A DNA stretch of 64,000 nucleotides, taken from NCBI RefSeq assembly GCF_001578185.1, contig NZ_CP011008.1:3562001-3626000 (forward strand). The letters run 5' to 3'. The translations under genes were made by a program, and so were the position numbers. The notes under the pieces are model-generated. The model was not told the origin of the DNA. It did not search any database and worked only from the letters and a program-made list of their open reading frames with translations. Within the stretch, counting starts at the first letter, position 1. Every line of letters starts with the position of its first letter. Source of the stretch: Peribacillus simplex (lineage in GTDB: Bacteria; Bacillota; Bacilli; Bacillales; DSM-1321). Shown here one piece after another: positions 1 to 8,634 of this stretch.

Positions 1-332
1 GGATGAAGTACGATTTGCCTTGCACCTATCGCTTCGGTCCGATCGATTTCACTGCGTAAGAAGTTAACCCCCAGCTCGTATGTGGCTGGATTCGTGGTAT
101 TTCCTATATTGATGATATATGGGGCATGGACTACGATGTCGCTTATTCCATTCTCCTCCATATGCAGTCTTCCGGCTTCAATATTTAAATCCTCGATTTT
201 TTTACGTCTTGTATTTTGAGGGGCCCCCGTATAGATCATGAATGTGTTGGAGCCATATGAAGTCGCTTCTTGACTCGCAGCAAGAAGCATATTTTTCCCG
301 CTCATTGAAACATGCGATCCAATCTTCAGCAT
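1..332 (-). CDS. nfo: Endonuclease IV, N-terminal part (runs off left edge)
   Basis: AP endonuclease that cleaves 5' of abasic sites in base-excision repair. Only about 110 N-terminal codons are present. The start [14 protein letters not shown] and the HAPY segment, whose His is residue 69 and a metal ligand in the family, fit the AP endonuclease 2 (TIM-barrel) family. The ATG at 330-332 is preceded by GGGGAG at good spacing. It lies 12 bases after the cshB stop and is probably cotranscribed with it, as yqfR-yqfS are in B. subtilis. Confidence 0.93.
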   Translation of the reverse strand, partial: MLKIGSHVSMSGKNMLLAASQEATSYGSNTFMIYTGAPQNTRRKKIEDLNIEAGRLHMEENGISDIVVHAPYIINIGNTTNPATYELGVNFLRSEIDRTEAIGARQIVLH

Positions 333-344
333 CTGATTACTCCC

Positions 345-1661
345 CTATTTCTTTCTCTGTATACGACGTTCGCGTTTTTTAAAGTTTTCCACATCGCGTT
401 GAATTTTCTTTTTGTATCCTGGCTTGACTTTAGTTGGCTTCTTGACGTGCCTGCTCGCTTTAACATCGATATCAGATTTTTGTTTTTTACGGTTTTTCCG
501 TTTATTACGTTCGTCGATATCAACCCAATCACCGTTTTGGATATCGGCATCACGGAATTCTATGCCCATTTTTTCAAGGCGGTTCAATGAATCTTCATCG
601 GATGTATCATAAATGGTAGTGGCAATGCCGGAATATCCTGCACGAGCAGTCCTTCCCGTCCTATGGATGTAAAAATCCAAATCTGATGGCAATTCATAGT
701 TAATGATATGGCTTACACCTTCAATATCGATTCCACGGGAAGCCAGATCAGTCGCAACGATGAATTGATACTCTAAATCTTTGATTTGCTTCATCATTTT
801 TTTACGCTCACGAGGTGTTAAATCCCCATGAATACGACCGACATTCAACCCTTTTTCAATCAAGGAATTAGCCACATGATCCGCCATTTTTTTTGTGTTC
901 GTGAAAACTATCGCCAAATAAGGATTATAGCGAACAATGATGTCATGAAGTAACTGCTCCCTGTTACGGTGGCGAAGCGGTACCAGAACATGTTCAATTT
1001 TCGCAGCTGTCGCCTGCTTCGGATTCACTTGAACATACTTAGGATTTTCCATATATTTATTCAAAAACGGCTTCAATTTTTCAGGAATGGTTGCCGAGAA
1101 GACAAGCATTTGAATTTTTTCAGCCATACGTGATGCAAACAGATCGACATCTTCAAGGAATCCCATGTCTAGCATAAGGTCCGCTTCATCGACTACAAGC
1201 ATTTTTGCTGTATACACTTGTAATGCCTGAGCCTCAACCAAATCCTTGATCCGGCCTGGCGTTCCGATTACCAACTGTGGCTGTGTCTTCAATTTATCTA
1301 TCATTCGTTGTTTATCAGTACCACCGATGAAACAGCGGACTTGAATCTGCTCATCCTCAGGGAAATGGTCAGCAATTTTCAAAGCTTCTTTGTAGATTTG
1401 GTTCGCTAACTCACGGGTTGGTGCGGAAATAATCGCTTGAACCTCATTCTTACCAGCATCAAGCCTGTTCATAATCGGCAGCAAATAGGAATGTGTCTTT
1501 CCTGTACCTGTCTGCGACTGGCCAATTAAGCTACTTCCCTTTAAAAGCGACGGAAGCACACGCTCTTGAATTTCCGTCGGCTTATCGAACCCTAAAGTAC
1601 GAACTGCATCTAGAATGTAGCTTTTCAAATTAAATCGTTCAAATTGGTTTTGTTTCATCAA
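345..1661 (-). CDS. cshB: DEAD-box ATP-dependent RNA helicase CshB
   Basis: RNA helicase of the DEAD-box family, linked in B. subtilis to RNA remodelling and cold adaptation. All core motifs are visible in the 438-residue protein: Q-motif region near residues 7-32, TGTGKT (about 51-56), PTRELANQ (81-88), GTPGR (about 133-137), DEAD (158-161), then SAT, ATDLASRGID and HRTGRTAR in the second RecA domain. The last 50 residues form a very basic tail, a likely RNA-binding extension. The neighbours yqfQ/ispH and nfo match the B. subtilis yqfR locus. The start could be either of two adjacent Met codons. Confidence 0.95.
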   Translation of the reverse strand: MMKQNQFERFNLKSYILDAVRTLGFDKPTEIQERVLPSLLKGSSLIGQSQTGTGKTHSYLLPIMNRLDAGKNEVQAIISAPTRELANQIYKEALKIADHFPEDEQIQVRCFIGGTDKQRMIDKLKTQPQLVIGTPGRIKDLVEAQALQVYTAKMLVVDEADLMLDMGFLEDVDLFASRMAEKIQMLVFSATIPEKLKPFLNKYMENPKYVQVNPKQATAAKIEHVLVPLRHRNREQLLHDIIVRYNPYLAIVFTNTKKMADHVANSLIEKGLNVGRIHGDLTPRERKKMMKQIKDLEYQFIVATDLASRGIDIEGVSHIINYELPSDLDFYIHRTGRTARAGYSGIATTIYDTSDEDSLNRLEKMGIEFRDADIQNGDWVDIDERNKRKNRKKQKSDIDVKASRHVKKPTKVKPGYKKKIQRDVENFKKRERRIQRKK

Positions 1662-1717
1662 AAAACTCCTTTATCCTGTCAGTCATTAGACATGTCCTGT
1701 TATTATAATAAATTTTA

Positions 1718-2100
1718 CATAAAAAGCGCAAGCGCCTGGGTAGCTCGTGAAGAAAATAGGGATTGTCCCATAAGGCGCTTTTTGCCTTGTGAGGGCAATC
1801 CTCTTTTTCACAGCGAGCTAGGCGCTGAAGCTGGATTTCATAAAAAGCGCAAGCGCCTGGGTAGCTCGTGAAGAAAATAGGGATTGTCCCATAAGGCGCT
1901 TTTTTGCCTTGTAAGGGCAATCCTCTTTTTCACAGCGAGCTAGGCGCTGAAGCTGGATTTCATAAAAAGCGCAAGCGCCTGGGTAGCTCGTGAAGAAAAT
2001 AGGGATTGTCCCATAAGGCGCTTTTTTGCCTTGTGAGGGCAATCCTCTTTTTCACAGCGAGCTAGGCGCTGAAGCTGGATTTCATAAAAAGCGCAAGCGC
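1718..2100. repeat. Three tandem copies of a 121-122 bp palindromic repeat plus a partial fourth
   Basis: Copies start at 1718, 1839 and 1961 and are nearly identical (they differ in one T-run length and one A/G). A fourth copy begins at 2083 and diverges after about 20 bases. Each unit can fold almost end to end: AGCGCCT (1731) pairs with AGGCGCT (1820), TAGCTCG (1741) with CGAGCTA (1814), GATTG (1761) with CAATC (1796), and AAGGC/GCCTT (1772/1784) closes an inner hairpin. No coding function is credible. It resembles dispersed intergenic MITE/REP-like elements of bacilli; I cannot see copies elsewhere from this window. Confidence 0.9.
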
Positions 2101-2310
2101 TGAGGCTAGTTCTCTTAAAATGGACTCTTGCAAATGAAAAGCCCCTGTCCTGGTCATAGCGTATCCCCCGCAGACATGGAGCTAAAAGACTACCGTTACC
2201 ATCTTACCTTCTTTCCGGTCACTTCACAACAGCCCAGTCACTCTTTCCTCAAACCTTTTTTGTCGAGCTGCATAATTTATATAGAAGAATACACCAGCAT
2301 ATAAAATCAG
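2101..2310. other. Intergenic stretch between the palindromic repeat and yqfQ
   Basis: No start codon with a ribosome binding site and no clear hairpin terminator. The first bases (AGCGCTGAGGCTAG) look like a decayed continuation of the repeat outer arm. The yqfQ promoter must lie in the last part, but I could not assign a convincing -35/-10 pair. Confidence 0.5.
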
Positions 2311-2324
2311 AGGAGGTGAAACCT

Positions 2325-3014
2325 ATGTTCCCAGACAGAAATCGTCAACCCGGACCCGGTTTTCAGCCACAAAATGGTCGAAGGATGCAACAGCCGCCAA
2401 TACCATTTAGGCAACCACCGCAAATCCCCAACCCTTATCAGCAGATGCGGCGGCCGATGGCACAAAACAGACCACAGGGACCTCAAGGGCCTCAAGGTTT
2501 CCGGGGTCCTTTCACCACACCGCAGCGGCAGGAAATGCCGCCAGCAAAGAAAGAAGGGCTATTGTCAAAGATACTCGGTAAGTCGAAACAAAGAACTGCT
2601 TCTCCCAACTTGTTTGCACCAGCTGCTCCCACTAACAAAAATTCTTCAAGAAGCAGCGGAGGCGGCGGTATCTTAGAAACACTAAAAAACCCCGATTCCC
2701 TGAACAATATGCTCAACAACACGCAAAAGGTGTTGCAGGCAGCCGAACAATTCACCCCTATGGTGGAACAATATGGACCGGTAATTAAAAACTTGCCTTC
2801 CGTGTGGAAAGTTTTCCGGAACATATCATCAGCCGGTGAAACCGAGGACAAGAAAGCGCCAGCTGAAAGCGTGACTAATGTTAAGGCACAAAAAAATAAT
2901 GAGGTAAAAACGGATTCGAAGGAAAAAGCAAAAGCTGAAGAAGATAAACCCATTTCCCAGGTTCGTACCAAAACCAAAAGGGAAAGGACATCAGGTCCCA
3001 AGCTTTATATTTAA
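2325..3014 (+). CDS. yqfQ: YqfQ (VrrA-like) family protein
   Basis: Protein of unknown function in the YqfQ family, found in this position (between cshB and ispH) across Bacillus. The 229 residues start with a Pro/Gln/Gly-rich, low-complexity segment (about 1-75), then a short conserved region with LSKILGKS and LETLKNPDSLNNML, and end in a charged, Lys/Glu-rich tail. There is no signal peptide or membrane segment. I chose the ATG at 2325 because AGGAGG (2311-2316) sits 8 bases upstream; the in-frame GTG at 2316 overlaps that ribosome binding site. Confidence 0.75.
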   Translation: MFPDRNRQPGPGFQPQNGRRMQQPPIPFRQPPQIPNPYQQMRRPMAQNRPQGPQGPQGFRGPFTTPQRQEMPPAKKEGLLSKILGKSKQRTASPNLFAPAAPTNKNSSRSSGGGGILETLKNPDSLNNMLNNTQKVLQAAEQFTPMVEQYGPVIKNLPSVWKVFRNISSAGETEDKKAPAESVTNVKAQKNNEVKTDSKEKAKAEEDKPISQVRTKTKRERTSGPKLYI

Positions 3015-3062
3015 CGTTTTTAAAAATTTTATCAGGAACTGGCTTTATGCAAATAGGATGTT

Positions 3063-3091
3063 TTGTAATATCATCTATGGTCTTATATAAT
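3063..3091 (+). promoter_or_regulatory. Sigma-A-type promoter of ispH
   Basis: TTGTAA (3063-3068), a 17-base spacer and TATAAT (3086-3091), about 48 bases before the ispH start. Confidence 0.7.
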
Positions 3092-3138
3092 AGAAAGGTA
3101 TAAAAGTGAGAGTTTTTTGCCTTGAGGAGGACACATAG

Positions 3139-4083
3139 ATGAAAGTGATTAAAATTTCCCCGCGCGGCTATTGTTATGGCGTTGTCGATGCCATGGTCAT
3201 CGCCCGAAATGCGGCTTTAGATAAAACCTTGCCACGCCCCATCTACATTTTGGGAATGATCGTGCATAACAAACATGTAACGGATGCGTTTGAAGAAGAA
3301 GGCATCATCACGTTGGACGGCAGCAACCGTCACGATATCATCGAAAAGGTCGACAGCGGAACCGTCATCTTTACTGCTCACGGCGTTTCCCCTGAGATTA
3401 GGAAGATTGCTGAGAAAAAAGGGCTTGTCACGCTAGATGCAACCTGTCCCGATGTTACCGCAACCCATGACTTAATACGGGAAAAAGAAGCGGAAGGCTA
3501 TCAAATTATTTATATTGGCAAGAAAGGCCATCCAGAACCAGAGGGTGCAGTCGGAGTTGCTCCCGATGTCGTTCACCTCGTTCAAAAGGATGAAGACGTC
3601 GAAGCCTTGACATTGAATAGTGATAAGATCATTGTGACAAATCAAACAACGATGAGCCAATGGGATGTTTTGGATATCATGGATAAAGTTAAGGAAAAAT
3701 TCCCGCATGCCGAGGTCCATAAGGAAATTTGTTTAGCGACACAGGTACGTCAAGAAGCGGTTGCCAAGCAGGCTGGCGAAGCTGATGTTTTAATTGTCGT
3801 CGGTGATCCCAAGAGTAATAATTCAAACCGCCTTGCACAAGTATCCGAGGAAATTGCCGGCACGACAGCTTATCGAATCGCGGACATTTCCGAGCTGAAC
3901 CTTGAATGGCTAAAAGATGCAGAAACGGTTGCCGTCACTTCCGGGGCATCAACACCCACTCCGATCACAAAGGAAGTTATAGCATTTCTAGAGCAATATG
4001 AAGCAAATGAAGAAACGACCTGGAATACCGAAAAGAAAACGCCATTGCATAAAATTTTACCTAAGATTAAAGTGAAAAAATGA
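3139..4083 (+). CDS. ispH: 4-hydroxy-3-methylbut-2-enyl diphosphate reductase
   Basis: Last enzyme of the MEP isoprenoid pathway: reduces HMBPP to IPP and DMAPP with a [4Fe-4S] cluster. The three cluster cysteines of the LytB/IspH family are seen in RGYCYGV (near residue 13), DATCPDV (about 97) and EICLATQ (about 195). The length, 314 residues, is normal for bacilli. A GAGGAGG ribosome binding site precedes the ATG. It has its own promoter and a strong terminator and is convergent with yqfO. Confidence 0.96.
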   Translation: MKVIKISPRGYCYGVVDAMVIARNAALDKTLPRPIYILGMIVHNKHVTDAFEEEGIITLDGSNRHDIIEKVDSGTVIFTAHGVSPEIRKIAEKKGLVTLDATCPDVTATHDLIREKEAEGYQIIYIGKKGHPEPEGAVGVAPDVVHLVQKDEDVEALTLNSDKIIVTNQTTMSQWDVLDIMDKVKEKFPHAEVHKEICLATQVRQEAVAKQAGEADVLIVVGDPKSNNSNRLAQVSEEIAGTTAYRIADISELNLEWLKDAETVAVTSGASTPTPITKEVIAFLEQYEANEETTWNTEKKTPLHKILPKIKVKK

Positions 4084-4091
4084 TCATGCAC

Positions 4092-4122
4092 AAAAAAGGC
4101 AGCCGCCCCGGCTGCCTTTTTT
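4092..4122. terminator. Bidirectional terminator between ispH and yqfO
   Basis: GGCAGCC (4098-4104), loop GCCCC, GGCTGCC (4110-4116), with A6 before and T6 after, so it can serve both convergent genes. Confidence 0.92.
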
Positions 4123-4128
4123 CGTCTT

Positions 4129-5247
4129 TTAAATGAATCGGAAAGGGTCCGTATTCACCCGAGATGGAATGAATTCCACATCGTAGTTCTTTTCGTGACA
4201 CATTTCTTCAAGGATTCGTGCAACGCCTTTTTTCATCACCTTTTCAACATTGTGGCCTGGGTCCACAATGTTCAAACCAATCATCATAGCGTCATGGGCT
4301 GTATGGTAATACATATCACCTGTAACATATACATCCGCACCCTTGAATTTCGCAGTCGTAAAGTATTTATTGCCGTCTCCGCCCAACACGGCCACTTTTT
4401 TTATCGGGCTTTGCAAATCTCCAACGACGCGCACCTTTTCAACATCAAGGTTCTGCTTCACATGTTCGGAAAATTGTTCAAGTGTCATTTCTTCAGCAAG
4501 CACGCCTATCTTTCCTAATCCAAGTGACTCCCCTTCATTTTCCAGTTTATAAATATCGTACGCAACTTCCTCATATGGGTGGGCTTTAATCATTGCAGAA
4601 AGCACTTTCTTCTCGATATTTTCCGGGAATATCGTTTCAACCCTCATTTCAGCTACTGCTTCAAGCTTTCCTTGGGAGCCAATTTCCGGTTCACTGCCTT
4701 CACCTGGCACGAAGCGTCCTGTACCTTCCACCGAAAACGAACACTGGCTGTAATTCCCGATTGATCCGGCCCCTGCCTTACCTAAGGCTTCCCTCACCTT
4801 TTGTTCGTCGGTCTTTGGAACATAAACGACCAATTTCTTTAGAGCTGTCTCGTAAGTTGGAATCAATACCTCTGTATCCTGCAATTGTAGCGCTTCGGCA
4901 AGTAAATCATTCACTCCGCCCTTAGCGACATCCAAATTGGTATGTGCAGCATAAACAGCGATATCATGTTTGATCAGCTTTTCGATGATGCGGCCTCCAG
5001 CTGCGCTTGTATCGATCTTTTTCAATGGCCGGTAAATAAGCGGATGGTGGGCGATGATCAATTCCACCCCATGTTCTATCGCTTCGTCTACAACCTCTTC
5101 CAGCACATCAAGGGCAATCATCACTTTGGTAACCGGCTTATTGAGCTGTCCGACATGCAAACCGATTGGATCTCCCTCCATTGCATATTGCTTTGGGGAG
5201 AATTGTTCAAACATTTCAATGATTTTGTGACCATTTACGATCTTCAA
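4129..5247 (-). CDS. yqfO: Nif3-like dinuclear metal center protein YqfO
   Basis: Member of the NIF3/DUF34 family (often labelled GTP cyclohydrolase I type 2 homolog); the true reaction is not settled. Visible features are the N-terminal metal-binding motif AHHPLIYRPL (about 66-75), YAAHTNLD (about 98-105), a central inserted PII/CutA-like domain (roughly 125-235) typical of the long bacterial form, and the C-terminal GDMYYHTAHDA motif. The 372-residue length matches this long form. Its start overlaps the trmK stop by 4 bases (ATGA), so the two are translationally coupled. Confidence 0.93.
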   Translation of the reverse strand: MKIVNGHKIIEMFEQFSPKQYAMEGDPIGLHVGQLNKPVTKVMIALDVLEEVVDEAIEHGVELIIAHHPLIYRPLKKIDTSAAGGRIIEKLIKHDIAVYAAHTNLDVAKGGVNDLLAEALQLQDTEVLIPTYETALKKLVVYVPKTDEQKVREALGKAGAGSIGNYSQCSFSVEGTGRFVPGEGSEPEIGSQGKLEAVAEMRVETIFPENIEKKVLSAMIKAHPYEEVAYDIYKLENEGESLGLGKIGVLAEEMTLEQFSEHVKQNLDVEKVRVVGDLQSPIKKVAVLGGDGNKYFTTAKFKGADVYVTGDMYYHTAHDAMMIGLNIVDPGHNVEKVMKKGVARILEEMCHEKNYDVEFIPSRVNTDPFRFI

Positions 5248-5951
5248 CCTTTAAGCACCTCCTCAATTACGGAAATTTGGGATATTAATTCATTGCGCTT
5301 GGTTTCAAGTCCGCTTCGTCCGCTTTCATCCAATTGTTCGATGATTCTTTCCAAATGTTTTTTCTCAAGCTGCCATTTTTTTATGAAAATATCACTGAAT
5401 TGCTCTCTTAAATATGGTCCGAATATGAGACCTGTTTGCCTGTTTACATGATAAGGGCGAAGCGGTTCCCCTTTTTCAGCAATTAAGATTTCGTAAATTT
5501 TTCCATCTTCCTCAAGGATTTCCTCTCCGCTAAGTTCCCAGCCGTTATCGATTAGCCAACTGCGAACATTCGCTGCACCGACATTAGGCTGAAGGATAAG
5601 CCTTTCCGCCTTGCCGAGTTTCCCTTTTCCGCTTTCCAATATACTTGATATTAAAGTCCCTCCCATGCCTGCAATCGTAATGCATGTCGCTTCATCGGGA
5701 TTCAATACTTCAAGCCCGTTTCCTTTACGGACCTCTATCTTGTCCCCAAGTCCCGTTATAGCCACTTGCTTGCGGGCTGACTGATAAGGCCCTTCCACTA
5801 CCTCACCTGCTATAGCGCTGTCACACAGGCCGTTACTCACCGCATAGCACGGTAAGTATGCATGGTCGGAACCTATATCTGCAAGGATGCTTCCTTTTGG
5901 TATATGTATGGCAACACGTTCTAATCTCATCGATAGTTTTTCATGATTCAT
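5244..5951 (-). CDS. trmK: tRNA (adenine(22)-N1)-methyltransferase TrmK
   Basis: SAM-dependent methyltransferase making m1A22 in tRNA. A class I Rossmann motif ADIGSDHAYLP lies near residues 25-35 and the family-typical ITIAGMGGTL near 90. The C-terminal third is a predicted helical, charged hairpin, as in COG2384 members. I start at the ATG ending at 5951 (MNHEKLSMRL), with AAGAGAG 8 bases upstream; the longer TTG start sits directly on that ribosome binding site. First gene of a trmK-yqfO pair. Confidence 0.92.
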   Translation of the reverse strand: MNHEKLSMRLERVAIHIPKGSILADIGSDHAYLPCYAVSNGLCDSAIAGEVVEGPYQSARKQVAITGLGDKIEVRKGNGLEVLNPDEATCITIAGMGGTLISSILESGKGKLGKAERLILQPNVGAANVRSWLIDNGWELSGEEILEEDGKIYEILIAEKGEPLRPYHVNRQTGLIFGPYLREQFSDIFIKKWQLEKKHLERIIEQLDESGRSGLETKRNELISQISVIEEVLKG

Positions 5952-6110
5952 ATTTATCAACTCTCTTAATTCAAATTAATGTCTTACATTTAATTAGTTT
6001 CCCATTCGATTATAACAAGTTCAATAGAAAAATTACAGGAAGGAGAAATGGGGCACCCCTCCATCACTGGATAAATGGAACCTTCCAGCTGGAATCTTCC
6101 TTTTTCCTAA

Positions 6111-6165
6111 TAAAATAAAAACTGACCCAAAAAGGTCGCCTTCAAACGATCTCCTGAGTCAGTTT
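6111..6165 (-). terminator. Probable terminator after cccA
   Basis: On the minus strand AAACTGACTC pairs with GGGTCAGTTT around a long loop of about 27 bases and is followed by TTTTATTTTATT. The long loop makes it a weaker call. Confidence 0.6.
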
Positions 6166-6171
6166 CATGAA

Positions 6172-6537
6172 TTACTTCAGTCCATGAATATATTTGGCCA
6201 TGGCATCAATGTTCTGTTCTTCGACTAAACCTGATGGCATTGCACCCCGTCCATTAGTGATCACGTTTTTAACCTCGTCAACCGAGAGGCGATCGCCAAC
6301 TCCTTTTAGAGCAGGTCCGACGCCGCCTTGATAGGCGTTACCATGACAAGAGATACAGTTTTGCTTATAGATGTCCTCAGGTGATGCAGACGCACTTTCT
6401 TTTTCTTCTGTCTTTTCGCCGCCCTTTTTTTCCTTAGCAAGATCTTTGGCATCACCCAAACCTTTAAACGAAAGTAAAAACATAAGTCCAATACCAAAAA
6501 CCATGATAATAATAAAAGGCATTACTGGATTGCGCAT
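6172..6537 (-). CDS. cccA: Membrane-anchored cytochrome c550
   Basis: Small c-type cytochrome facing the outside of the membrane, an electron carrier of the aerobic respiratory chain. The 121 residues comprise an N-terminal membrane anchor (about 5-25), a Lys/Glu-rich linker, and one haem domain with CISCH (about 61-65) as the covalent haem site; the distal Met ligand is probably in GAMPSG (about 98-103). The layout matches B. subtilis CccA, which lies in the same position near sigA. An AT-rich upstream region carries a perfect inverted repeat. Confidence 0.93.
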   Translation of the reverse strand: MRNPVMPFIIIMVFGIGLMFLLSFKGLGDAKDLAKEKKGGEKTEEKESASASPEDIYKQNCISCHGNAYQGGVGPALKGVGDRLSVDEVKNVITNGRGAMPSGLVEEQNIDAMAKYIHGLK

Positions 6538-6581
6538 AGTATTTCCTCCCCTATGTAGAACCTAAACTTACCATATTTAAT

Positions 6582-6587
6582 ATTATA
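6582..6587 (-). promoter_or_regulatory. Candidate -10 element of cccA
   Basis: TATAAT on the minus strand, 45 bases before the cccA start, with a TG two to three bases upstream. I see no good -35, so the promoter may depend on an activator. Confidence 0.4.
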
Positions 6588-6607
6588 TACAAACAACTAT
6601 ATATTAT

Positions 6608-6633
6608 TTTACTTGAAAAGAGTTTCAAGTAAA
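6608..6633. promoter_or_regulatory. Perfect 11-bp inverted repeat upstream of cccA
   Basis: TTTACTTGAAA, 4-base spacer AGAG, TTTCAAGTAAA. No U-run follows on the minus strand, so a terminator is unlikely. Its centre is about 33 bases upstream of the candidate cccA -10, the place where an activator or repressor would bind. I cannot name the protein. Confidence 0.55.
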
Positions 6634-6772
6634 AGCCCAAAAATAGAAGATATTATATAATTTCTTAAAATTGTCAAAAATTTATGTATATTTCCAAACA
6701 TTTTCATTTCTTCTTACATATATTTCATAATACCCTAAATTCACCATTTAAAACCGCTAAAATGTCTTTGAA

Positions 6773-7246
6773 TTATATTATTAAAAAGTAAGCAATGACT
6801 ATTGCCCCCAGGCCTCCCGCTATGAAGAAATGGAGCAGCTTCAGTTTTTTGCCCATTAAAATCCAGAGTCCGCAATTTATGAACAAGAAAACATAAAGAG
6901 TACCCGCTTTGCCGGGTGCCATGATCTGAAAAATTATTTTCCTGCCGATAAAGCGGCGGACCGCCAGTTCAAAGGCAATGATAGAAATTGTTGTCATGAG
7001 CATTTGCATTCTTATGGGTATTTCAGTAAAATAATTCAAAAATACAATAAATGCAAAAAGGGCTCCAATCAACAGTCCTGAAAGAATGTCTTTCTTATCA
7101 CTCCAGGTTTTATTAAAATTTGCAGGCGGTAGTTCGCCTTGTCAGTATAATGCAAGCAGGTAATCACAATATTGCTCCAGAAGCATACGACTTTCCTTCC
7201 AGGAGTTTTTTTCTTGAATGATGATTTTCTTTCTCATCTCATCCAT
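6773..7246 (-). pseudogene. Small membrane-protein gene interrupted by an in-frame TGA
   Basis: Read in one frame on the minus strand, the codons give a charged N-terminus (MDEMRKKI, EQYCDYLLALY), then TGA at 7142-7144, then QGELPPANFNKTW and a 100-residue tail with three to four hydrophobic segments ending FLII. The frame is open before and after the stop and the two halves make one plausible protein: a soluble N-terminus plus a membrane domain. The C-terminal piece lacks a convincing ribosome binding site of its own. Function unknown. The true start is uncertain: GTG ending at 7255 or ATG ending at 7246, and the frame stays open to 7300. Nonsense mutation and base-call error both fit. Confidence 0.6.
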
Positions 7247-7401
7247 GAATTTCACATCCTCATGCCGGTCATTTCTTTTTAACAGCTTTTTGCCGCTCTT
7301 TTAGGTTGTGGAAACTCAGTTATCGAGTTAAACCCATCTCCATTATATAGATAACTGGTTAAATTTTTTGTTCTTACGAGGAATTTTTTACATCAAATTT
7401 C

Positions 7402-7445
7402 AAAAAAAAAGCCGCTCCCGAACGCTGGGCATTCAAAGAGGGCTC
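7402..7445 (-). terminator. Terminator of the dnaG-sigA operon
   Basis: On the minus strand AGCCCTC pairs with GGAGCGGCT (one bulge), enclosing a second stem GAATGC/GCGTTC, followed by a run of nine T. It lies 20 bases after the sigA stop. Confidence 0.85.
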
Positions 7446-7465
7446 TGTAAAGGGCAAAATATATT

Positions 7466-8599
7466 TTATTCCAAGAAATCTTTCAAGCGTTTGCTGCGGC
7501 TTGGATGTCTCAGTTTTCGTAACGCCTTCGCTTCGATTTGACGGATACGCTCGCGGGTAACCCCAAACACCTTACCTACCTCTTCAAGTGTCCGAGTGCG
7601 GCCATCATCAAGTCCAAAGCGGAGTCTCAAGACGTTCTCTTCACGGTCAGTAAGTGTATCCAATACGTCTTCAAGCTGTTCTTTCAAAAGTTCATATGCT
7701 GCATGTTCTGATGGGGAAGTAGCATCCTGGTCTTCAATGAAATCACCTAAATGGGAATCGTCTTCTTCACCTATTGGCGTTTCCAGGGAAACCGGCTCCT
7801 GAGCTATTTTCAAGATTTCACGAACTTTTTCAGGAGTTAAGTCCATATCTTCTGCAATTTCTTCCGGAGAAGGTTCACGTCCTAAATCCTGAAGAAGCTG
7901 TCTTTGGACACGGATCAATTTATTGATGGTTTCAACCATATGCACCGGTATCCGGATCGTTCTTGCTTGGTCGGCAATGGCACGGGTTATGGCTTGGCGA
8001 ATCCACCATGTTGCATACGTACTGAATTTGAATCCCTTGCGGTAATCAAATTTTTCTACTGCTTTGATAAGTCCCATATTACCTTCCTGAATCAAATCAA
8101 GGAAAAGCATGCCGCGTCCGACATAGCGCTTGGCAATACTGACAACAAGACGAAGGTTAGCTTCAGCCAATCGGCGTTTCGCTTCTTCATCTCCATCCTC
8201 AATTCGCGTCGCCAGAGAGATTTCCTCTTCTGCCGATAAAAGGTCGACCCGTCCGATTTCCTTTAAGTACATACGGACTGGATCATTAATTTTTACGCCA
8301 GGAGGAACACTTAAATCATTTAAGTCAAACTCCTCTTCTTTTGCAAGTTTCTTCTCATCAGGATCATCTTCATCTTCGTCTTCCTCACCATCCGTGAGTA
8401 TCTCGACGCCGTTTTCTGTTAACACCTCATAGAACTCATCCATTTGATCGGAATCTAACTCAAAACCGCCAATCATTTCAGCGATTTTTTCTAAAGTCAA
8501 AGAGCCTCGTTTTTTACCTAGCTCTATTAATTTTTCTTTAACCTGTTCAAGGCTAAATTCATTATCAACTTGTTTGGAACGTGCTGGTTTTTCAGCCAT
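7466..8599 (-). CDS. sigA: RNA polymerase primary sigma factor SigA
   Basis: Housekeeping sigma-70 factor. The 377 residues show a region 1.1-like N-terminus with an acidic stretch (GEEDEDEDD, about 71-79), region 1.2 around [11 protein letters not shown] (about 107), region 2 with the -10 recognition segment [13 protein letters not shown], and region 4.2 with [17 protein letters not shown] near the C-terminus. It is the last gene of yqxD-dnaG-sigA, the conserved macromolecular synthesis operon, 35 bases after dnaG and followed by a strong terminator. Confidence 0.98.
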   Translation of the reverse strand: MAEKPARSKQVDNEFSLEQVKEKLIELGKKRGSLTLEKIAEMIGGFELDSDQMDEFYEVLTENGVEILTDGEEDEDEDDPDEKKLAKEEEFDLNDLSVPPGVKINDPVRMYLKEIGRVDLLSAEEEISLATRIEDGDEEAKRRLAEANLRLVVSIAKRYVGRGMLFLDLIQEGNMGLIKAVEKFDYRKGFKFSTYATWWIRQAITRAIADQARTIRIPVHMVETINKLIRVQRQLLQDLGREPSPEEIAEDMDLTPEKVREILKIAQEPVSLETPIGEEDDSHLGDFIEDQDATSPSEHAAYELLKEQLEDVLDTLTDREENVLRLRFGLDDGRTRTLEEVGKVFGVTRERIRQIEAKALRKLRHPSRSKRLKDFLE

Positions 8600-8634
8600 T
8601 AGTTCCCCTCCTTCCAGGACTTACACCTAAACGA

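Noticed and set aside
1639-2042. Two minus-strand ORFs of 74-93 codons across the 122-bp repeat
   Set aside because: They repeat the same peptide because the DNA repeats, have no ribosome binding site, and the DNA is palindromic; not protein genes.
2492-3001. 169-codon minus-strand ORF antisense to yqfQ
   Set aside because: Shadow of the low-complexity yqfQ gene, no ribosome binding site, no recognisable domain.
6051-6077. Eight-codon ORF ATG GGG CAC ... TAA with GGAAGGAG upstream, between cccA and trmK
   Set aside because: Very short, followed by no downstream gene on that strand, and lies on a GGGG/CCCC hairpin; most likely chance.
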